64,000 bases of DNA from assembly GCA_900470805.1 (NCBI GenBank), contig UCCA01000005.1:124001-188000 (forward strand), written 5' to 3'. The stretch is from Hyphomicrobiales bacterium. GTDB lineage: Bacteria > Pseudomonadota > Alphaproteobacteria > Rhizobiales > Rhizobiaceae. Made by a program: the position numbers and the translations under genes. The notes under the pieces were generated by a model. It searched no databases and was not told the DNA's origin. It was given only the letters and a program-made list of their open reading frames with translations. Shown here in pieces: positions 1 to 9,466 of the stretch; the stretch's first letter is position 1; every line of letters begins with the position of its first letter.

Positions 1-276
1 TCCTCCTATGATCGAAGCTAACTGAGGCAGGAAATGAAAGTTCCATCGTCCCGCGGCGCAGCGCGTTTTGCCTGTTTCCTGCAGGGGCTCAGCCGGTAGA
101 CTACCAACATAAGACTTCCAGGAACGGCAACTCACCAAAAAATTCTCGACTTTAGGGATTCACAAATCTGAAGCCAAAGCGTACCAAGGAGCGCTCCTTG
201 AGCTCGCGGTGGACCCTGGGGCGGCGGCCGATGCGCGAGGCACCGGTCGTCGCCACTCAGCCGGATCGTCTGCTGA

Positions 277-1084
277 TCATACATCTACATCCAGCACCGC
301 GTCGATTTCGCAGACGAGCCCGGCGGGATTGTAACTGATTGTCGACCGGCCGTTCAGCTCGGCGGCAAGAAGCCTCTCAACCAGACGCGATCCGAAACCC
401 TTCTTCGTTGGGGGCTTCACTGCGGGACCACCGTGTTCAGCCCACCTGAAATGTAGCCTTGCTTTCGTGCTCTCATCACCGTCGCCAAGCCGCCAGGAGA
501 TCGAGATCTTGCGTTGAGCAACCGACAATGCGCCGTACTTTGCAGCATTCGTCGCGAGCTCGTGGATAGCCAAAGAAAACGAGACGACTGCCTTCTGCGG
601 CAGAAGCACAGGGGTGCCTTCGATCTCGAAACATTCTGCGGGATAGGGCTCCAGGACTTGCCTGACCAGGGCTGAAAGATCCGCGTGCTGCCAGTCGCGA
701 TGTGTAAGGAGATCATGCGCCTTCGCCACAGAGGTCAGCAATTCCTGGAAGGCGTCCACTTCGTCCTGCCCCGTCCCCCCGCCCCAGGGTCTGTTTCAAG
801 ATTGCGATGACGGTGGCAAAGACGTTCTTGACGCGATGATTGAGCTCGCCAGTCAATCCCGTAAAGCTTCTCGGCGGGGGCATTCCAGCTGGTAATCGTC
901 AAGTCGAGATCGATGCCAAGGATCGCGTCATTCGAGGACTCGATGATGGCAGCCAGGTGGCGTTCAGCCTCCTGCACAATCTTGCTTGCCGAGATGGGAT
1001 GGCAATGAACCCAACTTGTCGGATCCGGCCATCCTCACCCCTGAGCGCCGAAACCGATATCGCCGTCACAACATTGGTCTTCAT
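277..1084 (-). pseudogene. Decayed PAS-HWE sensor histidine kinase
   Basis: The remains of a membrane-independent sensor kinase are spread over three reading frames. A PAS tail comes first (about 1084-900), then a PAS start containing SSNDAILGIDLDLTITSWNA, then an H-box reading GELNHRVKNVFATV near 840-790, and finally a long intact HWE catalytic segment (759-277) with the N-box-like HELATNAAKYGALS and the C-terminal GFGSRLVERLLAAELNG motif. The order matches an HWE kinase, but at least two frameshifts separate the blocks, so no full protein can be made. The pieces closely resemble the intact kinase at 9467-11278, so this is probably a decayed paralogue. The 160-residue tail could still be translated, but without an H-box it would not autophosphorylate. 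Confidence 0.75.
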
Positions 1085-1126
1085 TCAGGATTGAGACGGC
1101 ATCAGAAGCCTAGCGGTTTCACACCT

Positions 1127-1462
1127 CTAGTCGCGTGCGTGGCTCACCATACGATAAGGATGCACGGCCTTGAACTGCGAGATCATGGCGGTTGCTTGCT
1201 GTAACACGCGCTCGGCTTTACGCACGTCGTCACGCGCCAGTTCGTCAGCATTGATGAAGATCGCCTGTGCCATATTGGCGGAAAGCGCGGCAAAATGGCG
1301 GTTGCCTTCGACATATGCCTCGCGTGCAGCTGCCTCCAGGACATGCGCGATATCGGCAAAGACCTCTTCGCGCTCCTCGATGCTGAGGTCTTCGATGACT
1401 TTGATCTTCTCTTCCATTCTCGATCTCACTCCGGATAGACGTGTGATAGTGACCGAGCTCAT
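1127..1462 (-). CDS. Hypothetical protein, alpha-helical
   Basis: A 111-residue soluble protein that I do not recognise. It is predicted mostly helical, with a charged start (MEEKIKVIEDLSIEEREEV) and an Ala-rich middle. The start at 1462 has a GAGG about five bases upstream; an internal ATG at 1417 would give 96 residues and begins at the more regular helical part. It lies between the kinase pseudogene and usg on the same strand. No catalytic motif, signal peptide or membrane segment is visible. Confidence 0.5.
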   Translation of the reverse strand: MSSVTITRLSGVRSRMEEKIKVIEDLSIEEREEVFADIAHVLEAAAREAYVEGNRHFAALSANMAQAIFINADELARDDVRKAERVLQQATAMISQFKAVHPYRMVSHARD

Positions 1463-1515
1463 CGGAGCCTCGATCGCGCAAAGAGCTAGGAAGCGAAAAT
1501 TTCCGTTTCAAGAGC

Positions 1516-1788
1516 TTAGTTCAGCTTGAAGTCGCCCTCAACACGTCGCCATTCGTTCGGTCCGATCAGACGCTGGTGTGTATAGCGGACGGAGTGCAGC
1601 GGTCCGTCGAGGCTGTCGCGCCAGAAGTCCAGGAACTTGCGCATTTCGGGAAAGTCCGGGGCGAGGTCGTAGTCCTGCCAGACGTAGGTTTGCAGGACGG
1701 ATTCAAAATCGGGAATGCGGTAGAGGATGTGCGCGGTAGTGAGACCGTAGCCCTTGAGTTGACGCTCCAAATCCGACGAGAATTGCAT
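1516..1788 (-). CDS. usg: Usg family protein
   Basis: A 90-residue protein of the Usg family, a small alphaproteobacterial family of unclear function named for its position upstream of other genes (family knowledge). The sequence shows the conserved blocks LKGYGLTTAHILYRIPD, LQTYVWQDYDLAPDFPE and a central LDFW, and it spans the usual family length. It is divergent from groES, and the roughly 275-base gap between them contains the CIRCE operator. Usg next to groESL is a familiar arrangement in rhizobia. No catalytic residues can be assigned. Confidence 0.88.
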   Translation of the reverse strand: MQFSSDLERQLKGYGLTTAHILYRIPDFESVLQTYVWQDYDLAPDFPEMRKFLDFWRDSLDGPLHSVRYTHQRLIGPNEWRRVEGDFKLN

Positions 1789-1891
1789 GCTTCAACTCCG
1801 TTTCATGACACTGCGAAGGTGACGTAAAATCATCCATCTATCAACCGTATTCTTAAATCTACAAAGGCGTTTATTGTTCCTTTCCAGCGTG

Positions 1892-1918
1892 TTAGCAGCC
1901 AGAGACATCGAGTGCTAA
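1892..1918. promoter_or_regulatory. CIRCE operator (HrcA site) upstream of groES
   Basis: An inverted repeat with 9-base arms and a 9-base spacer. The right arm GAGTGCTAA is a perfect CIRCE half-site and the left arm TTAGCAGCC matches seven of nine positions of TTAGCACTC. CIRCE is the binding site of the HrcA repressor, which controls groESL in many bacteria. It sits about 145 bases upstream of the groES start. hrcA itself is not in this window. Confidence 0.85.
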
Positions 1919-1935
1919 TTTTTTCTCCCGCCCCT

Positions 1936-1960
1936 CTTGAAATCGAAAAATCTCGAAAAT
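1936..1960 (+). promoter_or_regulatory. Possible heat-shock (RpoH-type) promoter for groESL
   Basis: CTTGAAA at 1936-1942 matches the -35 box of RpoH-dependent promoters, and it lies between the CIRCE element and groES. The -10 region is A/T rich and not a clean match, so the call rests on the -35 box and position. Combined HrcA and RpoH control of groE is known in alphaproteobacteria. Confidence 0.4.
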
Positions 1961-2063
1961 AAATTTTGCACGCGAACGCTCAGGTGAGGTTCGCACCCGT
2001 CCGGATTGGTCGCCCGGTCCGGTCGGGATTTTGCGTCATCTTTTTTGTCCAATGGAGGAAAAC

Positions 2064-4059
<1,996 letters not shown>

Positions 4060-4070
4060 TTGATAATGCG

Positions 4071-4097
4071 GGCTCGCCTTACCGCCAGAGGCGAGCC
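4071..4097 (+). terminator. Hairpin terminator after groEL
   Basis: A perfect 9-base stem (GGCTCGCCT with AGGCGAGCC) and a 9-base loop, followed by TTTCTT, starting 12 bases after the groEL stop. It fits an intrinsic terminator, though the T-run is short and the next gene starts only 17 bases beyond it, so it may act as a partial terminator or leader structure. Confidence 0.6.
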
Positions 4098-4113
4098 TTT
4101 CTTGAGGAAAACT

Positions 4114-4344
4114 ATGAGCTTGCCGTCGAAAGAAGATGCGCGCCTGTGCGCGAGCGTGATCAGGGAGATCGTTGAACAGCGACAGCTGAGGGGCAATCAC
4201 CAAGCGATTGCGACGCTGACCATCATGGTCGCGAAGCTATTTAATAAGGGTATTCGCGAACGGCAGGTTCTTTTGGCTGAAGCACACCGTGCTGCTGACA
4301 CGGAACTCTTTGGCGATGGGACCGACCCGGCCGTAAAGCCGTAG
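4114..4344 (+). CDS. Small hypothetical protein downstream of groEL
   Basis: A 76-residue helical protein beginning MSLPSKEDARLCASVIREIV. The start at 4114 is preferred because GAGGAAA lies just upstream and because an earlier frame would run through the groEL terminator hairpin. It contains no recognisable domain. It follows groEL on the same strand and could be reached by read-through of the hairpin, so a link to stress control is possible but only inferred. Confidence 0.55.
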   Translation: MSLPSKEDARLCASVIREIVEQRQLRGNHQAIATLTIMVAKLFNKGIRERQVLLAEAHRAADTELFGDGTDPAVKP

Positions 4345-4492
4345 GACTCCCTCAGGGCAGGCTTGCGGCTTCAACACCTCCAGCGTGTCATTGATGTTTT
4401 GAGAAACCCAAATATAAGGGAAAAGCATCTTTCAACGACGATGATGCGCGCGCTCCGGCCCGGATCACGCTAACAGTTCTGAAAGATGAGTT

Positions 4493-5935
4493 ATGCCGAA
4501 ACGAAAAGCGCCAGCGGTTGTCAGCACAGGCATCTCCGGATTGAACGAAATTCTGCGTGGTGGTCTGCCGGCATCCAATCTCTATATGCTGCAAGGCGCT
4601 CCGGGCTCCGGAAAGACGACAGCAGCGCTACAGTTCCTTCGCGCCGGGGTGGAAGCGGGAGAGAGCTGTATTTACGTGACACTGTCGCAGACGGCGGCAG
4701 AGCTCGAAGCCATTGCTGTCTCACACGGCTGGACACTCGATGGCATTCGGGTCGAAGAACTGTCGACATCCGGCTCGGTCAGCGAAGCCGATGACCAGAG
4801 CATATTTCTGACCGCAGACCTCAGGCTCGACGAGACGCGAAAGGCGATCGAGGCAGCGATCGAAGAACACAAGCCGCGGCGCCTTGTTTACGACTCCCTC
4901 CTCGAAATCCGCCTGATCACCGGTGACTCCCCGAGGTTTCGTCGCGAACTGATCGGTTTCAAGGCCTTTCTGGCCAAGCGCAACGTCGTCGCACTTCTCC
5001 TTGACACCCAGACAACCGGCTATGACCGCAGTGGCGAGGAAGTAGAGGGTCTTGCTCATGGGGTCATCCGTTTCGACAAGTCACTGGAGGAGTACGGCGC
5101 TGTGCGACGTCGCGTGGAAGTTTCCAAGATGCGCGGTGTCCCCGTTGCCGATGGTTATCACGACATGGCGATACGGGAAGGTGAAGGGGTCATCGTTTTT
5201 CCTCGCATTATGCCCAATACTGCGTCGGAGACCACCAAGCCGCAACTGATCAAGTCAGGTGTCGCAGCGCTCGACGACATGTTTGGCGGCGGCCAGGAGG
5301 CTGGAACCACGACGCTGGTCATCGGACAGTCGGGCACTGGCAAGTCGACCATGTCGTCACTCTATGCGACCGCAGCACTCGACCGCGGCGAGAGCGTCGC
5401 GCTATTCTTGTTCGAAGAGAGGCTGGAAACGTTCTTCCGCCGGTCGGAAGGCCTGGGAATGCAGCTTCGGCAGTTCCATAAGGATGGAAAGCTCATTCTG
5501 CGGGATTTCAATCCGAACGAAATCTCACCGGGTGAATTTGGTCAAATCGTCCAGGACGCGGTGACGCAAAACAAAGTCCGCGTCGTCGTCATCGATAGCC
5601 TGACCGGCTATCTGAACTCGCTACCTCATCGGGAAAAGGCGGTCCGCGACATCCAATCCCTTCTCAAATTCCTGGCTCGTTCGGGCGTGCTGACGATGCT
5701 AATTGTCGCTCAGCACGGCCTGATCGGTCAGAATGTCGGCATCGACGTAGATGTCAGCTTTCTGGGCGACACCGTGCTCCTGCTGCGGATCATGGAGCAT
5801 GAGGGTCGGCTGCGCCGTAACATCACCGTCGTCAAAAAGCGCCACGGTCCACATGACCTCAACATTCAGGAACTGCTGATAGAAAGCGGCAGCGTCAGCG
5901 TCGTTTCCTACAACCCCCTTCCTGACCCGAAATGA
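4493..5935 (+). CDS. KaiC-like double RecA-fold ATPase
   Basis: A 480-residue circadian-clock KaiC homologue with two RecA-type ATPase domains in tandem. Walker A motifs are GAPGSGKT (about residues 35-42) and GQSGTGKS (about 278-285). The second Walker B hydrophobic strand reads VRVVVIDSLTGYL. No kaiA or kaiB is present. Outside cyanobacteria such proteins are usually tied to signalling or stress responses rather than a clock (family knowledge). The stop overlaps the start of the HWE kinase gene, so the two are translationally coupled, and a receiver protein follows; the ATPase probably feeds into this phosphorelay. Confidence 0.88.
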   Translation: MPKRKAPAVVSTGISGLNEILRGGLPASNLYMLQGAPGSGKTTAALQFLRAGVEAGESCIYVTLSQTAAELEAIAVSHGWTLDGIRVEELSTSGSVSEADDQSIFLTADLRLDETRKAIEAAIEEHKPRRLVYDSLLEIRLITGDSPRFRRELIGFKAFLAKRNVVALLLDTQTTGYDRSGEEVEGLAHGVIRFDKSLEEYGAVRRRVEVSKMRGVPVADGYHDMAIREGEGVIVFPRIMPNTASETTKPQLIKSGVAALDDMFGGGQEAGTTTLVIGQSGTGKSTMSSLYATAALDRGESVALFLFEERLETFFRRSEGLGMQLRQFHKDGKLILRDFNPNEISPGEFGQIVQDAVTQNKVRVVVIDSLTGYLNSLPHREKAVRDIQSLLKFLARSGVLTMLIVAQHGLIGQNVGIDVDVSFLGDTVLLLRIMEHEGRLRRNITVVKKRHGPHDLNIQELLIESGSVSVVSYNPLPDPK

Positions 5936-6981
5936 ATGAAACACCGAGTGAACTGGATTGGGTGCTCATACTTGCCCCGTTTCGCAAGGACGCCGACTAC
6001 ATCGAGGCGTCCTTGCGGGAGCAGAACATCGCAGTCCGCCGTGGCCAGGCTGGCGAGGACCTAGCTGAAAATTTAGCGCTTTTGCCGGGCGTCATCCTCA
6101 TCACCCATGAGGCGCTGAGCCCGCCCGTCGTCGCAATCATTGGCGATCATCTCGCCGGCCAGCCTAATTGGTCCGAAGTGCCAATCGTGGTCCTGCTTGA
6201 GCGCGCGGCTCCCATTGCACAGATCCGCACTCAGCTTCAAAGCGCCTGGCCGAGCGCCCGCCTCCTGTTCTATACACGCCCAATCGCGCGACTGGAGCTA
6301 GCCAATAGCATTCAGACCAACCTGCTCGTCCGATTGCGCCAGAAGCAGGTGCGCGATGCCATTGAGCGCGAAGTCGAGTTGCGGCTGGAGCTCAATCATC
6401 GCATTAAGAACATTCTTGCCAGCGTCACCTCAATCTTTCAAATGACGCGACGCGGAGCGTCTACGGTTGATGAGCTTGCGGCAGATTTCACAGGCCGGCT
6501 TCGTGCTCTTTCCGACGTCCACACCGCAGTGTTCGAAGCAGGCGGAGACGAAATCTCACTGCTGTCCGTGATCGCGGTAACCGTAGCACCCTATAACGGT
6601 GAGAGCTTGACTCGGATCAATATTGCCGGCCCGGACCTCCTTGTCGGACGGATCGCTGCGACAACCATCGCCCTTTGCCTCCACGAACTGACGACGAATG
6701 CCATCAAGTACGGCGCACTGTCTCAGGGCGACGGCAGCGTCAACATTGCCTGGTCCGTTTCGGAGGAAGATCCACCCATGTTTTCAATGAACTGGATCGA
6801 ATCGGGCGGCCCCAAAGTCGTTCAACCGACGCGGCAGGGCTACGGCACAAAATATGTTCGCTCGGCTCTCGCCTCGCTCTTGGGGGCAGCGCCGACGATC
6901 ACGTTCGATCGTGATGGGTTTCGCTGCCACGCCGCTGGTCCGCTGGCAAGACTTGTCCGGCAGTCGGCGGAAGCTGTTTGA
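5932..6981 (+). CDS. HWE/HisKA_2-type histidine kinase coupled to KaiC-like ATPase
   Basis: A 349-residue soluble sensor kinase. Residues about 10-125 look like a degenerate receiver-type alpha/beta domain. The H-box LRLELNHRIKNILASV carries the phospho-acceptor His156, and the ATP-binding domain has LCLHELTTNAIKYGALS and a glycine-rich GYGTKYVRSALASLLG. There is no transmembrane segment. The start overlaps the KaiC-like gene (ATGA), implying that input comes from that ATPase. The receiver protein downstream is the likely phosphate acceptor. Confidence 0.85.
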   Translation: MNETPSELDWVLILAPFRKDADYIEASLREQNIAVRRGQAGEDLAENLALLPGVILITHEALSPPVVAIIGDHLAGQPNWSEVPIVVLLERAAPIAQIRTQLQSAWPSARLLFYTRPIARLELANSIQTNLLVRLRQKQVRDAIEREVELRLELNHRIKNILASVTSIFQMTRRGASTVDELAADFTGRLRALSDVHTAVFEAGGDEISLLSVIAVTVAPYNGESLTRINIAGPDLLVGRIAATTIALCLHELTTNAIKYGALSQGDGSVNIAWSVSEEDPPMFSMNWIESGGPKVVQPTRQGYGTKYVRSALASLLGAAPTITFDRDGFRCHAAGPLARLVRQSAEAV

Positions 6982-7115
6982 TACAGTCCGTTATCGGAAG
7001 GGATAAACACCTTACTGAAGACATTCCCGAACCTGGCGGATCATATTCGCACGAGAGACGTTATCATACTCTTGGACCATTTTATCTGCCTGTAAATCAT
7101 GATGGAGCGTTGGGG

Positions 7116-7478
7116 ATGGGCGGCAACGGTGTAACGGTCCTGGTCGTGGAGGACGAGGCTCTCGTTCGTATGGATATTGCGCTATTGCTAGAGGACGAAG
7201 GTTTTCATGTGCTGGAAGCATCGAACGCCGACGACGCCATCAGCCTGCTCGACGCACATCCGGAGGTTCGTCTGATGTTCACCGATATCGATATGCCTGG
7301 CAGCATGGATGGCTTGAAACTTGCGGCCGCGGTTCGAGATCGATGGCCACCAGTCAAGATCATCGTAACATCGGGTCATCGCAACATGAGCGATGATACC
7401 CTTCCGATCGTCGGCCGCTTTTTCAGTAAGCCCTATGATCCGTCACGTGTGATTCATGCGATACGCGAAATGATCTAA
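7116..7478 (+). CDS. Single-domain response regulator
   Basis: A stand-alone CheY-like receiver of about 120 residues. It has the acidic pocket VVEDEALVRMD, the phospho-acceptor in FTDIDMPG (Asp57), the conserved Thr/Ser in IIVTSGH and Lys in FFSKPYDP. There is no output domain, so it probably relays phosphate or acts by protein contact. The ATG at 7116 with GGAG nearby is preferred; a TTG overlapping the kinase stop would add 46 unconserved residues. It completes the KaiC-like/kinase/receiver operon. Confidence 0.85.
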   Translation: MGGNGVTVLVVEDEALVRMDIALLLEDEGFHVLEASNADDAISLLDAHPEVRLMFTDIDMPGSMDGLKLAAAVRDRWPPVKIIVTSGHRNMSDDTLPIVGRFFSKPYDPSRVIHAIREMI

Positions 7479-7599
7479 CACGATGACGTCCTACGCTGAT
7501 CGAGACCGTCAAGCCAGGGATGCCGATGCTAGCAACTGCGCAATCGTAACCGACCACCAGGATGCCTGATGCCATCATTACCTCGACGGCGAGCAAGAC

Positions 7600-7806
7600 T
7601 TACTGGCCTTTGGTCGCCGACGGCCAATCGTTTGAGGGCTCGTCGATCTGATGATCTGGGATCTCCATCGTATCACGAAGCTGGGCAGATTCCTTCTCGA
7701 TCATGTAGATCACCGCGGATCTCTCGGCACCTTTAGCGACGAGTTCACCGATCAACGCGTGCAGCCTCGGTTTGACCTCCTTCAAAATGTTCTGGTTGTC
7801 ACTCAT
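7600..7806 (-). CDS. Small hypothetical helical protein
   Basis: A 68-residue acidic, helical protein beginning MSDNQNILKEVKPRLHAL. The start at 7806 is fixed by a strong GGGAGG seven bases upstream; a start 24 bases earlier is not preceded by such a site. It lies downstream of the LOV kinase/receiver pair on the same strand. No domain is recognised. Confidence 0.6.
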   Translation of the reverse strand: MSDNQNILKEVKPRLHALIGELVAKGAERSAVIYMIEKESAQLRDTMEIPDHQIDEPSNDWPSATKGQ

Positions 7807-7854
7807 CAATTCCTCCCATTTTTGCTCCATGTTGGCCGACGCTCCTCCTGGGTC

Positions 7855-8280
7855 TTAGCCAAACCGCTTCCCTGCATTCGCATCATCCGCCAGAACCAGA
7901 CTTGCGGGCGGCGACCCACTCTCGTCGCCTCCGACGATTGCGGAAATGTAAGTCAGGGCATTTTTCATTCCGTTCATCGTGTAAGGCTTTTCAATTGCAC
8001 CAAGGGCGCCGGCAAACCCTTCGGGGATCTTTTTAATATTACCGCTCACGAAGACATAGGGAATGCCCGCCGCTGCTAATTCACGACCCACGTCGATCCC
8101 GGTCGGGCCATCCATGAGGTGGATATCGACGAATGCGAAATCCGGCTTCGAAGTGCAGATCTGCTCTCGCGCCTGGCTGCTGCTCATGGCAAGTCCTGTG
8201 ACCTGATGGCCCGCCATCTCCACCTCACTTTCAAGCTCCATGGCGAGCAGCATTTCGTCTTCGACGATCATAACTTTCAA
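7855..8280 (-). CDS. Single-domain response regulator, partner of the LOV kinase
   Basis: A 141-residue receiver protein with MIVEDEMLLAMELE, the phospho-acceptor Asp52 in FVDIHLMDG and Lys in AIEKPYT. A short non-conserved tail follows. Its start overlaps the stop of the LOV-domain kinase upstream by four bases, so the two are coupled and almost certainly form a cognate pair. It has no DNA-binding domain. Confidence 0.87.
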   Translation of the reverse strand: MKVMIVEDEMLLAMELESEVEMAGHQVTGLAMSSSQAREQICTSKPDFAFVDIHLMDGPTGIDVGRELAAAGIPYVFVSGNIKKIPEGFAGALGAIEKPYTMNGMKNALTYISAIVGGDESGSPPASLVLADDANAGKRFG

Positions 8281-9404
8281 TGCGTATTCTCCTGATGGTC
8301 GCCGACAAGCAGCACTACGTCGACAACCGTCCTGCGGCCATCCTGTGTACGTTCGATTTCGGCGCCGAGCTGCAAAGCGGACGCCTCGATCAACATGCGT
8401 CCAAGCTCGGTGCTTTCAATATCCGGCTCAACTGGTTCGGATGTGTCCTCGACACGGATCAGAAAATGACCGTTGAGGCGTTTGACCACCACGTGGATGT
8501 CGCCGCCGCCGTCCATGAGGCCCCGTCGAACTGCATCGCCGACCAACTCATTGACGATCAGCGACAAAGGCGTGGCCTTGACAGCGGGCACGAGCAGCGG
8601 GGAAAGATCCAGAGACAGACGGATGTCGTTGCGGCCAGTGGCATCGACAAGATCTGTCACCAATTCCTTTGTGAACTCTGAGATATCGAACTTCGACACG
8701 TCATCGAGCGTGAACAGCTTTCGTTGAACCGTGCTGAGGGCCTCGATCCGGTTGAGGACCGACATGAGTGTCTGCCTTTGCCGATAATCGGTGGTGATGC
8801 GTGCCTGCATTTTTACGATGGAAGCCATGGTCAGCAGGTTGTTTTTCACCCGATGGTCCACCTCGTGGACGAGCAGCGTGCGCGCCTCCAGTGCCGACTT
8901 AAGGGTGGCGGTATTTTTTGCCACCTCCGCCTCCGCCTCATGGCGCGCAGCCGCCAGGTCTGCTTCCCGGCTTTTGACCGTTGTGAAATCGAGCTGGGAC
9001 GCAAAGAAATAGATAATGGTCCCTGCCTCGTCCCGGACGGGGCTGATGAATACCGCATTCCAAAATGTAGTGCCGTCTTTTCGGTAGTTAAGAATATCGA
9101 CAGCAACATCGTGGCCGGCCGCGATGCCTTCCCGGATCTTCGCGATCGTTGCATTGTCAGTCTCTGGACCCTGCAGGAAACGGCAATTGCGCCCGATTAT
9201 CTCGTCGTCTCTGTAGCCCGTGAGCCTTCGGAAGGCTTCGTTGCAGAAGATGATCGGATTGTCGGACTGGTTCGGATCGGTGACGATCATTGGCATCCGG
9301 GTCGCCTTGAACGCGGCCGCAAATGGATCCTCGCTTACATGTCCGGCGACGAGACGGTCGCCGGCGTTGCGGGCATCGGTCCGATATTGATCCTTTTCTT
9401 GCAT
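8277..9404 (-). CDS. LOV-domain HisKA_2-type histidine kinase (blue-light sensor)
   Basis: A soluble kinase with an N-terminal LOV/PAS domain and a C-terminal HisKA_2/HATPase module. The LOV signature GRNCRFLQG contains Cys74 (from the start at 9404), which in this family forms a light-induced flavin adduct. The H-box EVDHRVKNNLLTMASIV carries His184, followed by an ATP domain with LSLIVNELVGDAVRRG. A longer reading to 9503 would overlap the preceding kinase gene, so the ATG at 9404 is chosen; AGGA lies about nine bases upstream. It overlaps its receiver gene by four bases. A role in light or redox-linked stress control is inferred from family members. Confidence 0.88.
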   Translation of the reverse strand: MQEKDQYRTDARNAGDRLVAGHVSEDPFAAAFKATRMPMIVTDPNQSDNPIIFCNEAFRRLTGYRDDEIIGRNCRFLQGPETDNATIAKIREGIAAGHDVAVDILNYRKDGTTFWNAVFISPVRDEAGTIIYFFASQLDFTTVKSREADLAAARHEAEAEVAKNTATLKSALEARTLLVHEVDHRVKNNLLTMASIVKMQARITTDYRQRQTLMSVLNRIEALSTVQRKLFTLDDVSKFDISEFTKELVTDLVDATGRNDIRLSLDLSPLLVPAVKATPLSLIVNELVGDAVRRGLMDGGGDIHVVVKRLNGHFLIRVEDTSEPVEPDIESTELGRMLIEASALQLGAEIERTQDGRRTVVDVVLLVGDHQENTH

Positions 9405-9466
9405 GGGGGTCCTGATCGTATTGTCCGCAACAAATGCCGCGGCTGGGGAATTGGTTCCGGTTTTTG

